A stretch of 13,551 nucleotides of DNA from CAYNLY01 sp964398225 (GCA_964398225.1 CAYNLY010000042.1:1-13551), one strand, 5' to 3'. Positions 1 to 6,637 are shown, numbered from the stretch's first letter. Numbers and translations: made by a program. The notes: generated by a model not told the origin, from the sequence alone.

Positions 1-63
1 CGACGGCGAGGCGGCGAGAAGGCCCGCCAGAACAAGCATCCATCCCATGATCATCCGCATCAT
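1..63 (-). CDS. N-terminus of an exported protein, cut by the window edge
   Basis: Only the first 21 codons lie in the window, read leftward from ATG at 63-61. They give MMRMIMGWMLVLAGLLAAS and two more residues: a short Met-rich start, one Arg and a hydrophobic core, which looks like a signal peptide or first membrane helix. A second ATG follows immediately at 60-58 and either could be the start. No Shine-Dalgarno is visible, but TATTCT lies six bases upstream of the ATG. The gene is divergent from rnpB. The product cannot be identified from this fragment; only its export or membrane insertion is supported. Confidence 0.55.
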   Translation of the reverse strand, partial: MMRMIMGWMLVLAGLLAASPS

Positions 64-69
64 GGCCCC

Positions 70-75
70 AGAATA
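70..75 (-). promoter_or_regulatory. -10-like hexamer of the leftward gene
   Basis: On the minus strand TATTCT (5 of 6 matches to TATAAT) is followed by GGGGCC and then the ATG at 63. Transcription would start at or next to the A of ATG, giving a leaderless mRNA. No convincing -35 element is found 16-18 bases further upstream, so this rests on the -10 and its spacing alone. Confidence 0.35.
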
Positions 76-127
76 GCCCCCTGCTGCGGATGCCGGCGGT
101 GAGGCGGATCACCCCGAACGTCCACCC

Positions 128-150
128 CAGGGGGGAATGATTCCCCCCTG
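128..150. repeat. Perfect 10-bp inverted repeat beside the rnpB -35 box
   Basis: Arms CAGGGGGGAA (128-137) and TTCCCCCCTG (141-150) are perfect complements around a TGA loop. The right arm ends at the base before the rnpB -35 hexamer. Both flanking genes are transcribed away from it, so it is not a terminator of either one. It could be a protein-binding operator, a cruciform, or an element shared by the two divergent promoters. The function is unknown. Confidence 0.6.
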
Positions 151-180
151 CTGACAAGCATGGGGGCTTTCCGGTATCCT
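151..180 (+). promoter_or_regulatory. rnpB promoter
   Basis: CTGACA at 151-156 (5 of 6 to TTGACA), an 18-base spacer and TATCCT at 175-180 (4 of 6 to TATAAT). Initiation about seven bases downstream falls at 187-188, which matches the 5' end of rnpB predicted independently from its closing helix P1. That agreement makes this the best-supported promoter in the window. Confidence 0.75.
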
Positions 181-187
181 TGCCTCT

Positions 188-551
<364 letters not shown>

Positions 552-565
552 CCCCTTTCGAAGGC

Positions 566-609
566 TTGTCCCCGGCGCGCAATCATTTACGGTAGCGCCT
601 TCATGGAGG
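566..609 (+). promoter_or_regulatory. Possible promoter and Shine-Dalgarno of the sspB-hda operon
   Basis: TTGTCC (566-571), a 16-base spacer and TACGGT (588-593) form a weak sigma70-like promoter in the 62-base gap after rnpB. Initiation would be near 600. GGAGG at 605-609 then lies four bases before the sspB ATG. The Shine-Dalgarno is clear and fixes the start. The promoter is tentative, because read-through from rnpB is also possible. Confidence 0.4.
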
Positions 610-613
610 TTGC

Positions 614-1075
614 ATGAGCATCAGCTTCTCCGATGCCGCCAAGGCCAAGCAGCTTCGTGAATATTTCGCCAGGCACGGCCGCATCTACATCGTCGTCGAT
701 GCCACCGGCGACGACGTCCGGGTGCCGGAACAGTTCCGCGGCGATCCCGCGCTGAGGCTCGTGCTCAACGTCCGCATGCCTCAGCCGATCTTCATCCGGG
801 ACGATGCGCTCGAATCCGAGTTCAGCTTTTCGGGCCGGCCGTTTCCCTGCCGGATTCCGATGCATGCGATCTGGGCCACCTACCTCCCGAACGGAGACCT
901 GAACGCCGGCATTGTCTGGGACGACGATGTTCCCGAGGTGATCCGAAGCGTCGTGCAGGCTGTTCGCGCCCATCCCGGAGTCCGGGGTGAAGAGCCGGAG
1001 GCGGCCGGGTCGGCTGGCGAGGAAGGCCCCCCGAAGGTCAAGCGCCAGGTCCGGCATCTCAAGGTCATCAAGTGA
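614..1075 (+). CDS. sspB: ClpXP adaptor SspB (specificity-enhancing factor)
   Basis: SspB delivers ssrA-tagged proteins, and in some species other substrates, to the cytoplasmic protease ClpXP. The 153-residue protein has the expected plan. A globular substrate-binding domain covers about residues 10-110, with a family-like IYIVVDATGDDVRVPEQF stretch, LVLNV near 50 and IPMHAIWATY near 81-90. A flexible Glu/Gly/Pro-rich linker (about 115-143) follows, then a basic C-terminal tail RHLKVIK resembling the XB motif that docks on the ClpX N-domain (ALRVVK in E. coli). The start has GGAGG four bases upstream. It opens an operon whose next genes overlap end to start. It is not beside sspA, unlike in enteric bacteria. 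Family assignment rests on these motifs and the domain plan. Confidence 0.85.
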   Translation: MSISFSDAAKAKQLREYFARHGRIYIVVDATGDDVRVPEQFRGDPALRLVLNVRMPQPIFIRDDALESEFSFSGRPFPCRIPMHAIWATYLPNGDLNAGIVWDDDVPEVIRSVVQAVRAHPGVRGEEPEAAGSAGEEGPPKVKRQVRHLKVIK

Positions 1076-2058
1076 GCATGGTCTGTTGGCGCCCGCGTAC
1101 GCGGCGCCTGTTTCTGCTCGCAGCCTGTCTGCTGTTCGGATCCGCCGCGGCCGCGGCCCAGGAGGATCCGCGCTTTTCGGTGCTGGTGACCCCTGCCGAT
1201 GAACAGGAATCGGTGGCCGACCTGCACGCCGATGTTCGCACCGCGGCCCGCCGTGCGCTGCCGGTGCTCTGGGATCGGCTGATCCCCGCCTCGGCACGGG
1301 AGCAGGCGCCGGACGAGGCGACGGCGCTTCGCCTGCTGCGCCGCGCCGTTCCGACCCCCGAGGGCGTGCGCATCGTGTTTGACCGGGAACGCGTGGCGCG
1401 CCTGCTTGACGAGGCCGGAATCCCCTGGGTGCGCACGCCGCCCCGCTGGTCCATCGAACTCCGCCTGACCAGCGACCGAGGCGGCCCGATGCGCCAGACC
1501 CGCCAGCTTCTTATGGACCGGATTCCGGCGCTTGCCGAACAGATGGGATTCGTGCCCGATGCCGGGGGCGATGCGCTCATTCTGCACTTCCGCTGGCTCG
1601 ACGCCCGCCAGGTGAGCCTGACCGTGCGCGGCACCACGCCGCTCGGGGAACTCGCGGAAACCAGGTTGCTTGCCGGCGGCGATCCGCTGCCGCAGCTTGA
1701 GACATGGCTGCGGGATCTCCTTGTCCGGGCACGGGATGCCGCCGCCGACTCCGGGAAGACCGTGGAGCCCGCCGTCTCCGCCTTGCCGGTCGATGCCTAC
1801 GGGAAGCCCGCGGCAAGCGCGCGTCCGGAGGTGCTGCTGAGCGTGCTCCGTCCCTCGGGGCTTGCCGAGCAGGTGCTGTTCGAGCAGGAACTCCGGCGCG
1901 ATCCGCGGGTGAAGGCCGTGATCCCCCTCGTGCTTTCGCGCGAAGAGCGGCGCTACCGCATTCTGCTTGCGGAGCCCGACGCCCTGTGGCTCGAGGGCTG
2001 GCTCACCGCCCAGGGCCTGGAAGTGGCGCGCGACGAGCAAGGCTGGACCGCCCGCTGA
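1072..2058 (+). CDS. Exported DUF2066-like protein
   Basis: The product has 328 residues from GTG at 1072, which overlaps the sspB stop as GTGA; ATG at 1078 is an alternative start. After a basic N-terminus (RPRTRR) comes a hydrophobic segment and a likely signal peptidase site in SAAAAAQ, so the mature protein should be periplasmic. The stretch VRIVFDRERVARLLDEAGI followed by WVRTPPRW resembles the DUF2066 pattern of an FD...LL..AG element and then an RP-type element. A DUF2066 gene near hda is a known arrangement in Pseudomonas-type genomes, and it holds here. There are no catalytic motifs or further membrane segments. The molecular role of the family is unknown. DUF2066 membership is probable rather than certain. 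Confidence 0.65.
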   Translation: MSMVCWRPRTRRLFLLAACLLFGSAAAAAQEDPRFSVLVTPADEQESVADLHADVRTAARRALPVLWDRLIPASAREQAPDEATALRLLRRAVPTPEGVRIVFDRERVARLLDEAGIPWVRTPPRWSIELRLTSDRGGPMRQTRQLLMDRIPALAEQMGFVPDAGGDALILHFRWLDARQVSLTVRGTTPLGELAETRLLAGGDPLPQLETWLRDLLVRARDAAADSGKTVEPAVSALPVDAYGKPAASARPEVLLSVLRPSGLAEQVLFEQELRRDPRVKAVIPLVLSREERRYRILLAEPDALWLEGWLTAQGLEVARDEQGWTAR

Positions 2059-2615
2059 TGCAGGAGCGGATCCTGAACATCCCGAACGCGCTGACGCTGG
2101 CGCGGATCCTCCTGACGCCGTTCATCGTCTATGCGATCCTCGAGGGACAGACGGGGGCCGCGCTGCTGCTGATGGGTGTGGCGGGGCTGACCGACATGCT
2201 CGACGGCGCGATCGCCCGGATGCTGAATCAGAAGAGCACGGTGGGCGCATTCATGGATCCGCTGGCCGACAAGCTGATGCTGATCAGCGCGATGGTCACG
2301 CTGTTCGTTTCGGATCTGGTGCCGCTGTTCCTCTTTCTGGCCGTCGTGTTCCGAGACATCGTCATCGTGCTTGGCGCGATCGCCTACGAACTCGTGACGC
2401 ACCGGCTCGAAATGCGGCCGACGATCGCGAGCAAGCTGACCACGGCCAGTCAGATCGCGCTCGTGCTGGCCGTTCTCGCGCACGAAACCTGGAGCTGGCC
2501 CGGAGACACGCTGGTGCAGGGGCTGATCTGGGTGACCTTTGCGCTGACCTGCATCTCGGGCGTTCACTACCTCGTCAGCTGGACGAAGAAGGCGATGGCG
2601 CTGGAACGGAACTGA
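2058..2615 (+). CDS. CDP-alcohol phosphatidyltransferase, PgsA-like
   Basis: An integral membrane enzyme of 185 residues. The family signature D-x2-DG-x2-AR-x8-G-x3-D-x3-D is complete: D46, D49, G50, A53, R54, G63, D67 and D71, with the aspartates binding the two metal ions. The opening NIPNALTLARILLTPFIVY is typical of phosphatidylglycerophosphate synthases, which join CDP-diacylglycerol to glycerol-3-phosphate in the inner membrane. Several hydrophobic helices follow. The length fits PgsA. The ATG overlaps the upstream stop (TGATG) and the gene's own stop overlaps hda in the same way, so translation is probably coupled. The acceptor alcohol cannot be read from the sequence, so the symbol pgsA is withheld; another paralogue could be the main PgsA. 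Confidence 0.88.
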   Translation: MQERILNIPNALTLARILLTPFIVYAILEGQTGAALLLMGVAGLTDMLDGAIARMLNQKSTVGAFMDPLADKLMLISAMVTLFVSDLVPLFLFLAVVFRDIVIVLGAIAYELVTHRLEMRPTIASKLTTASQIALVLAVLAHETWSWPGDTLVQGLIWVTFALTCISGVHYLVSWTKKAMALERN

Positions 2616-3316
2616 TGCAGCAAACCCTGGGCTGGACGATCGAACCCCGGCGCGACTACGGCGTATGGATCCGGCATGCGGGCGTCGAGGAGGCCTGCAA
2701 CCGGCTCGCGCTCTGGCTGGTCCAGGGCGGAATGCTGCGCCTGACCTCCCGCCAGCCGGCCGGCAAGAGCCACCTCCTGGCGGCGCTGGCCGGAGAGCAT
2801 CCCGAGCTCGGCCTCGTCCGCGCCGAGGGGCGGGGCGGCTCGGTGCAGCTGACCGAGGTTTGGGCCGAGCGCCTGGAGCATCGCCCGTTCTGGGCCGTCG
2901 ATGTGCCCGGAGGCGCGATCGGCCGGCCCGTGGCGCTGGCTCTGTTCCACCTGATCGAGCGGGCGCGCTGCCTGCGCCGGCCGATGCTCGTGGCCTGGAG
3001 GGCCGAAGGCGCGGTTCCTCCGGAGCTTTCCAGTCGTCTTGCGGCCATGGACCGGGTGGAGATGCATCCTCCCGGGCGCGATCAGGACTGGGTGGCGGTG
3101 CTGAGCTCGATGGCGCGCGCGCGCCAGTGGCAGCTTCGCCCCGAGGTGCTGGCCACGATGCTGGAATGGCTGCCACGCCGGCTTCCGGTCATGGAACAGG
3201 CGCTCGATGCGCTCGATCATCGGGCGCTGGCGCATCGGAAGCGGCCCAGCCAGGCCTGGATGCGCCGCCAGCTTCGCGAGGTGGCGGAAACGATCGGTAC
3301 TCCCTCACCCGCCTGA
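2615..3316 (+). CDS. hda: DnaA regulatory inactivator Hda
   Basis: Hda is an AAA+ relative of DnaA that, bound to the DNA-loaded sliding clamp, stimulates hydrolysis of DnaA-ATP and so limits re-initiation. The protein has 233 residues, the usual length. It shows a P-loop SRQPAGKSHLL (45-55), a Walker B-like PFWAVD (91-96), the Box VII-like LSSRL (138-142) with the likely arginine finger R141, and a helical C-terminal part (LPVMEQALDALDHRALAHRK) like E. coli Hda. Oddities: the first and fourth P-loop glycines are Ser and Pro, and the N-terminus MQQTLGWTIE has no obvious QLSLPL-type clamp-binding motif. The ATG overlaps the preceding stop. Its last 128 bases are antisense to the converging gene. 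Confidence 0.87.
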   Translation: MQQTLGWTIEPRRDYGVWIRHAGVEEACNRLALWLVQGGMLRLTSRQPAGKSHLLAALAGEHPELGLVRAEGRGGSVQLTEVWAERLEHRPFWAVDVPGGAIGRPVALALFHLIERARCLRRPMLVAWRAEGAVPPELSSRLAAMDRVEMHPPGRDQDWVAVLSSMARARQWQLRPEVLATMLEWLPRRLPVMEQALDALDHRALAHRKRPSQAWMRRQLREVAETIGTPSPA

Positions 3317-4091
3317 GCCATCCGGCCAGCCAGCGTCGCTCGTTGCGCTCGGGCGGCGCGTGTTCCACGCGGCGGCGCAGCACCCGCTCGGCCGAAGCCG
3401 AGAAGTCGGCGACCGCGTCCGGTTCGTCCCGCATGCCCTCGAGCACCTGCATAAGCCCCCATCCCCGGCCCCGGTAGCGTTCGGAGGGATCGAGACCTTC
3501 GCCCTTGAAGTTCACGTAATCGACCAGCGCCGCCCGGCCCGCGGGCCTTGCGAGAAGACGATGCAGGCGCGCGCGGATCCGCGGCCGGCTCCCGGCGGGC
3601 AGCGCCTGCAGGATGCGGGGAATCGCCCGACTTACGCGGTGCATCAGAAATCCGGCCTGCTCCGGCATCGTGGCGAGAAGAAATCGCCGCAGCTCGTTCA
3701 TTCTCGGCGTATTCGCCGCAGCCTGAAAGGCGTTTCGGTCCGGCCACGGACACGGGCCCTGCATCCAGCCGGGCACCGGCACGCCCCGATCGCGCATCCA
3801 CCGGATCAGGTCGGGAAAGCTTTCGTGGAACCTTCGCGTTCGGCCCGCCGGATACCAGATGAAATGACCGATGCCGAGCGAGGCGAAATCCTCGCCCTCG
3901 TTCCAGGACACAAGGCACTCGGCCCTTTGCCGGCACTCGTGCTCGAACACCCAGGCCGCAATCGCCCGGGATTCTGCCGGATCGATTTCCGGCCAGGCGG
4001 GATCGGCGGCGCAGGCCCAGGCTTCGGCCGCCAGGAGCAGGGCTGCCGCCCATGCGGCCGCATGCCTCAGGCGAGCGCCTCCGCCTTCCAC
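3189..4091 (-). CDS. Exported protein of unknown function with lysozyme-like motif
   Basis: A protein of 300 residues from GTG at 4091, chosen because GGAGG lies ten bases upstream and no ATG is available in frame near the signal sequence. The start overlaps the end of trmFO by 25 bases. A signal peptide is visible (AAAWAAALLLAAEAWACA, cleavage probably after ACA), so it is likely periplasmic. Strong-looking blocks are SWNEGEDFASLGIGHFIWYP (about 60-80) and YVNFKGEGLDP followed by RYRGRGWGLMQVLEGM. The E-G...G-I-G-H arrangement recalls T4-type lysozymes (DEG...TIGIGH), but with a much shorter linker. That suggests, without proving, a cell-wall or glycan role. The last 32 residues after EYRSF are Pro/Ala-rich, antisense to hda, and probably not conserved. 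Confidence 0.7.
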   Translation of the reverse strand: MEGGGARLRHAAAWAAALLLAAEAWACAADPAWPEIDPAESRAIAAWVFEHECRQRAECLVSWNEGEDFASLGIGHFIWYPAGRTRRFHESFPDLIRWMRDRGVPVPGWMQGPCPWPDRNAFQAAANTPRMNELRRFLLATMPEQAGFLMHRVSRAIPRILQALPAGSRPRIRARLHRLLARPAGRAALVDYVNFKGEGLDPSERYRGRGWGLMQVLEGMRDEPDAVADFSASAERVLRRRVEHAPPERNERRWLAGWLRRVREYRSFPPPREAGGASRPGWAASDAPAPDDRAHRAPVP

Positions 4092-5413
4092 CGCTCGATC
4101 GCCTCCAGAGCCCGCTCGACCATGCGCCTGCGGCGTTCGATGCGGCCCAGTTTCCGCCCGCCCTCGCGCGCGGGAACGGGCGGAAGCAGGCCGAAGTTGA
4201 TGTTCATCGGCTGGAAGTCCTCGGCGCGGGTTTTCGAGATGTGGGCGAGCAGCGCTCCGTGCGCGGTTTCCTCCGGAGGCGGGGAAGGCTTCCGGCCCCC
4301 GACGATCCGGGCAAGAAAGATGCCGGCGAGCAGCCCCGTGGCCGCCGATTCCACGTAGCCCTCGACACCGGTGATCTGGCCGGCGAACAGAATGCGCGGG
4401 TCCTTCTTCAGCCGCAGCGTGCCGTCGAGCAGTCTCGGCGACTTGATGAAGGTGTTCCGGTGCAGGCTGCCCAGCCGGAAGAACTCGGCGTGTTCCAGCC
4501 CCGGAATCATCCGGAACACCCGCTTCTGCTCGCCGTATTTCATCTTGGTCTGGAAGCCCACCATGTTCAGCAGGCTTCCCCGGCGATTGTCGCGCCGAAG
4601 CTGCACGACGGCGTAAGGGGTCTTGCCCGTGCGCGGATCTTCCAGACCCACGGGCTTCATCGGGCCGAAGCGGGGCGTGTCCGGCCCGCGCGCGGCCATT
4701 TCCTCGATCGGCATGCATCCTTCGAAGTAGGGGATCTTCTCGAAGTCCTTGAACTCGACCTTTTCCGCCTCCAGCAGCGCCTCGATGAACCGCCGGTACT
4801 GCTCCTCGTTCATCGGACAGTTCAGATAGTCGCCCCGGGCGCCTGCGGCCACGTTCTTGTCGTAGCGGTTCTTCCAGTAGCAGACGCTCATGTCGACCGT
4901 TTCGGCGTCCACGACCGGAGCAATGGCATCGAAAAAGCTCAGCCCTTCTTCCCCGGTCAGCCGCTCGATGCTCCGGTAGAGGGCATCGGAGGTCAGCGGA
5001 CCGGTGGCGATCAGCACGAGCCCCTCGGGCGGGATGTCGACGACCTCTTCGTGCACGATCTCGATCCGCGGATGGGCGGTGATCCGTTCGGTCACGCGCG
5101 CGCTGAACTGCTCGCGGTCCACCGCCAGCGCCGTGCCCGCCGGAATTCGCGCCTCGTCCGCCGCATCCATGATCAGCGAGCCCAGGCGCCGCATTTCCTC
5201 GTGCAGCAGCCCGACCGCGCTTTCCAGGTGATCGGCCCGGAAGGTGTTCGAACAGACAAGTTCGGCGCACTTGCCGGTCCGGTGTGCGGGCGTCATTTTC
5301 GCAGGCCTCATCTCATAGAGCCGCACGGAGACTCCGCGCTCGGCCAGCTGCCAGGCGGCCTCGCTGCCGGCAAGGCCTGCTCCGATGATCGTCACCCTGG
5401 CTGCATCGCTCAT
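4067..5413 (-). CDS. trmFO: Folate/FAD-dependent tRNA (uracil-54 C5) methyltransferase TrmFO
   Basis: TrmFO makes ribothymidine at position 54 of the tRNA T-loop using methylenetetrahydrofolate as methyl donor and reduced FAD. The 448-residue protein is full length. It has a Rossmann FAD site VTIIGAGLAGSEAA (7-20), then EMRP, ELVCSNTFRAD with C54, and YFEGCMPIEEMAARG with C233, matching the two functional cysteines known in the B. subtilis enzyme (C53 and C226). It also has GFQTKMKYGEQKRVFRMIPG and the closing FAD motif AGQITGVEGYVESAATGLLAG. No Shine-Dalgarno is seen before the ATG, but TAGCCT lies seven bases upstream. It is divergent from the SIMPL gene and probably cotranscribed with the overlapping exported protein downstream. 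Gamma- and Betaproteobacteria usually carry TrmA instead. Confidence 0.96.
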   Translation of the reverse strand: MSDAARVTIIGAGLAGSEAAWQLAERGVSVRLYEMRPAKMTPAHRTGKCAELVCSNTFRADHLESAVGLLHEEMRRLGSLIMDAADEARIPAGTALAVDREQFSARVTERITAHPRIEIVHEEVVDIPPEGLVLIATGPLTSDALYRSIERLTGEEGLSFFDAIAPVVDAETVDMSVCYWKNRYDKNVAAGARGDYLNCPMNEEQYRRFIEALLEAEKVEFKDFEKIPYFEGCMPIEEMAARGPDTPRFGPMKPVGLEDPRTGKTPYAVVQLRRDNRRGSLLNMVGFQTKMKYGEQKRVFRMIPGLEHAEFFRLGSLHRNTFIKSPRLLDGTLRLKKDPRILFAGQITGVEGYVESAATGLLAGIFLARIVGGRKPSPPPEETAHGALLAHISKTRAEDFQPMNINFGLLPPVPAREGGRKLGRIERRRRMVERALEAIERWKAEALA

Positions 5414-5420
5414 GCCCGGC

Positions 5421-5449
5421 AGGCTAGAGGCGGGCGATGCGCCTTGCGA
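5421..5449 (-). promoter_or_regulatory. Candidate leaderless promoter of trmFO
   Basis: On the minus strand TCGCAA (5449-5444), a 17-base spacer and TAGCCT (5426-5421), then GCCGGGC and the ATG at 5413. The -35 match is weak (3 of 6). The -10 is identical to the one before yqaA and one base from that of rnpB. The start point would fall on the start codon. Confidence 0.4.
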
Positions 5450-5472
5450 GTCCGGGTTTCCTTTTCCATACT
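5444..5472 (+). promoter_or_regulatory. Candidate leaderless promoter of the SIMPL gene
   Basis: TTGCGA (5444-5449), a 17-base spacer and CATACT (5467-5472), followed by GGAATC and the ATG at 5479. Initiation is predicted at the start codon. The -35 hexamer occupies the same six base pairs as the -35 of the divergent trmFO promoter. GGA at 5473-5475 could act as a weak Shine-Dalgarno if the real start point lies further upstream. Confidence 0.45.
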
Positions 5473-5478
5473 GGAATC

Positions 5479-6192
5479 ATGAAGCGCCTGATCGTTCTGA
5501 TGGCCTGCCTGCTGGCAATACCTGCGACACAGGCCGCCGAACCGCCGAAGGGCGCGGTGATCTCCCTGTCGGCCGAGGCGGGCGCAAGCATCGCGCACGA
5601 CGAAGCGGTTCTGGACTACCGGATCGAGGCCGAGGGCAGGCAGGCCCGGCCTCTGGTCGAGCTCGTGAACCGGCGTGCATCCCGGATCGAAAAGAAGCTG
5701 GGAGCGGAAAAGGGCCTGGTGCGCCAGACCACGGACCGCCGTCTGGAGCCCGTCATGCGTTACGACCCGAAACAGGGCCGCAGCATCCGGACGGGCTGGC
5801 GGCTGGTGCAGCGCGAGCGCATCACGACGCGCAGACTTCAGGCTCTGCCCGCGATCATCGATGCGGTTGAATCCGGCGGCGGACACCTCGACGGCATCCG
5901 CTTCCAGGTCTCGGCCGACCTCCTGGCCGAAACGCGGAATCGGCTGCTCGCCGAGGCCGTGCGTCGCTTCCGAGCCAAGGCCGAAACGCTGGCCCGGTCG
6001 CTCGGCGCTTCAAGCTTCTCGATCGTGAGGCTCGACACCGAATCGAGGATGCCGCCGCCGGTCCGCCCGATGATGGCGACCACGCTGAAGACCCCGGAAG
6101 CGGGCCCGCCGGTGCACGCGGGTGAGGAACGCGTCACGGTCCGGATCCACGGCGAGATCCGGCTGCCGGCCCGGGACTATCGCCTCCGCTGA
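5479..6192 (+). CDS. Periplasmic SIMPL-domain (DUF541) protein
   Basis: A protein of 237 residues from ATG 5479, preferred over an in-frame ATG 14 codons upstream because MKRLIVLMACLLAIPATQA is a clean signal peptide with a cleavage site after TQA. The mature part fits the SIMPL/DUF541 family: an early strand ISLSAEAG, a central region IRTGWRLVQRERITTRRLQALPAIIDAV with the G.R....RV.V.....L...I.A...G pattern, and an AVRRFRAKAETLARSLG helix before the last strands. E. coli YggE belongs to this family and has been linked to oxidative stress; the biochemical role is unknown. The gene is alone in its transcript and its last 59 bases overlap the end of the converging ogt-like gene. Confidence 0.8.
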   Translation: MKRLIVLMACLLAIPATQAAEPPKGAVISLSAEAGASIAHDEAVLDYRIEAEGRQARPLVELVNRRASRIEKKLGAEKGLVRQTTDRRLEPVMRYDPKQGRSIRTGWRLVQRERITTRRLQALPAIIDAVESGGGHLDGIRFQVSADLLAETRNRLLAEAVRRFRAKAETLARSLGASSFSIVRLDTESRMPPPVRPMMATTLKTPEAGPPVHAGEERVTVRIHGEIRLPARDYRLR

Positions 6193-6637
6193 GTGCCGCC
6201 TCGAAGGCAAGCAGCCGCCGCTTCCATTCCAGTCCCGCCGAAAAGCCGCCGAGTCCGTCTGCCGCGACGACCCGATGGCAGGGCACAACCAGGGGGAGCG
6301 GATTGGCCTTCAGTGCGCGCCCCACGGCCCGGGCGCCGCTGCCCAGCCGGCGCGCAAGCGCACCATAAGTGACCACGGAGCCCGGGGGAATCGCCATCAG
6401 TGCGCACCGCAGCCGGGCCTGGAAGTCGGTGGCAGGTATAGCCAGCGGAAGCTCGGGCGCCGGCCAGACGCCGCCGAAATAGGCATCGAGCCAGTCACGA
6501 AACGGATGCGTGCGGGGAAGCTTACGCGCGCCGGACGGCGGACCGGCCAGCCAGATGCGCGCGCACCTTCCCTGCCGCCACAGGCAGGATACCTCGCCGA
6601 GCATCGTCTTCACGCGCCAGAGACCGTCGTCCCGCAT
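6134..6637 (-). CDS. Methylated-DNA-protein cysteine methyltransferase (Ogt type)
   Basis: This protein repairs O6-alkylguanine in DNA by moving the alkyl group onto its own cysteine. It has 167 residues from ATG 6637; a TTG at 6673 or an ATG at 6604 are alternative starts, and none has a clear Shine-Dalgarno. The C-terminal DNA-binding and active-site domain is clear: TDFQARLRCALMAIPPGSVVTYGALA (tyrosine Y91), GARAVGRALKANP with the base-flipping arginine region, and VVPCHRVV with acceptor C120. The N-terminal domain is short and degenerate. The usual GGY.GG loop reads GGFSAGLEWKRRLL. The final 15 or so residues (GGDSPGPAAGSRRGSGP) are low-complexity and lie antisense to the SIMPL gene. It is divergent from yqaA with a 35-base gap. 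Confidence 0.9.
   Translation of the reverse strand: MRDDGLWRVKTMLGEVSCLWRQGRCARIWLAGPPSGARKLPRTHPFRDWLDAYFGGVWPAPELPLAIPATDFQARLRCALMAIPPGSVVTYGALARRLGSGARAVGRALKANPLPLVVPCHRVVAADGLGGFSAGLEWKRRLLAFEAALSGGDSPGPAAGSRRGSGP

Noticed and set aside
552..575. Possible intrinsic terminator after rnpB
   Set aside because: Only a 4-bp CCTT/AAGG stem with no T tract; not enough to call.
880..2040. A 386-codon minus-strand frame opposite sspB and the DUF2066-like gene
   Set aside because: The plus strand has a coupled operon with a signal peptide and family motifs; the minus translation is low-complexity.
2615..3316. A DnaA paralogue rather than Hda
   Set aside because: There is no C-terminal HTH DNA-binding domain IV and no N-terminal domain; 233 residues and the tail fit Hda.
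4052..5482. A 476-codon plus-strand frame opposite trmFO
   Set aside because: It is antisense to a full-length, motif-complete TrmFO and has no recognisable motif of its own.
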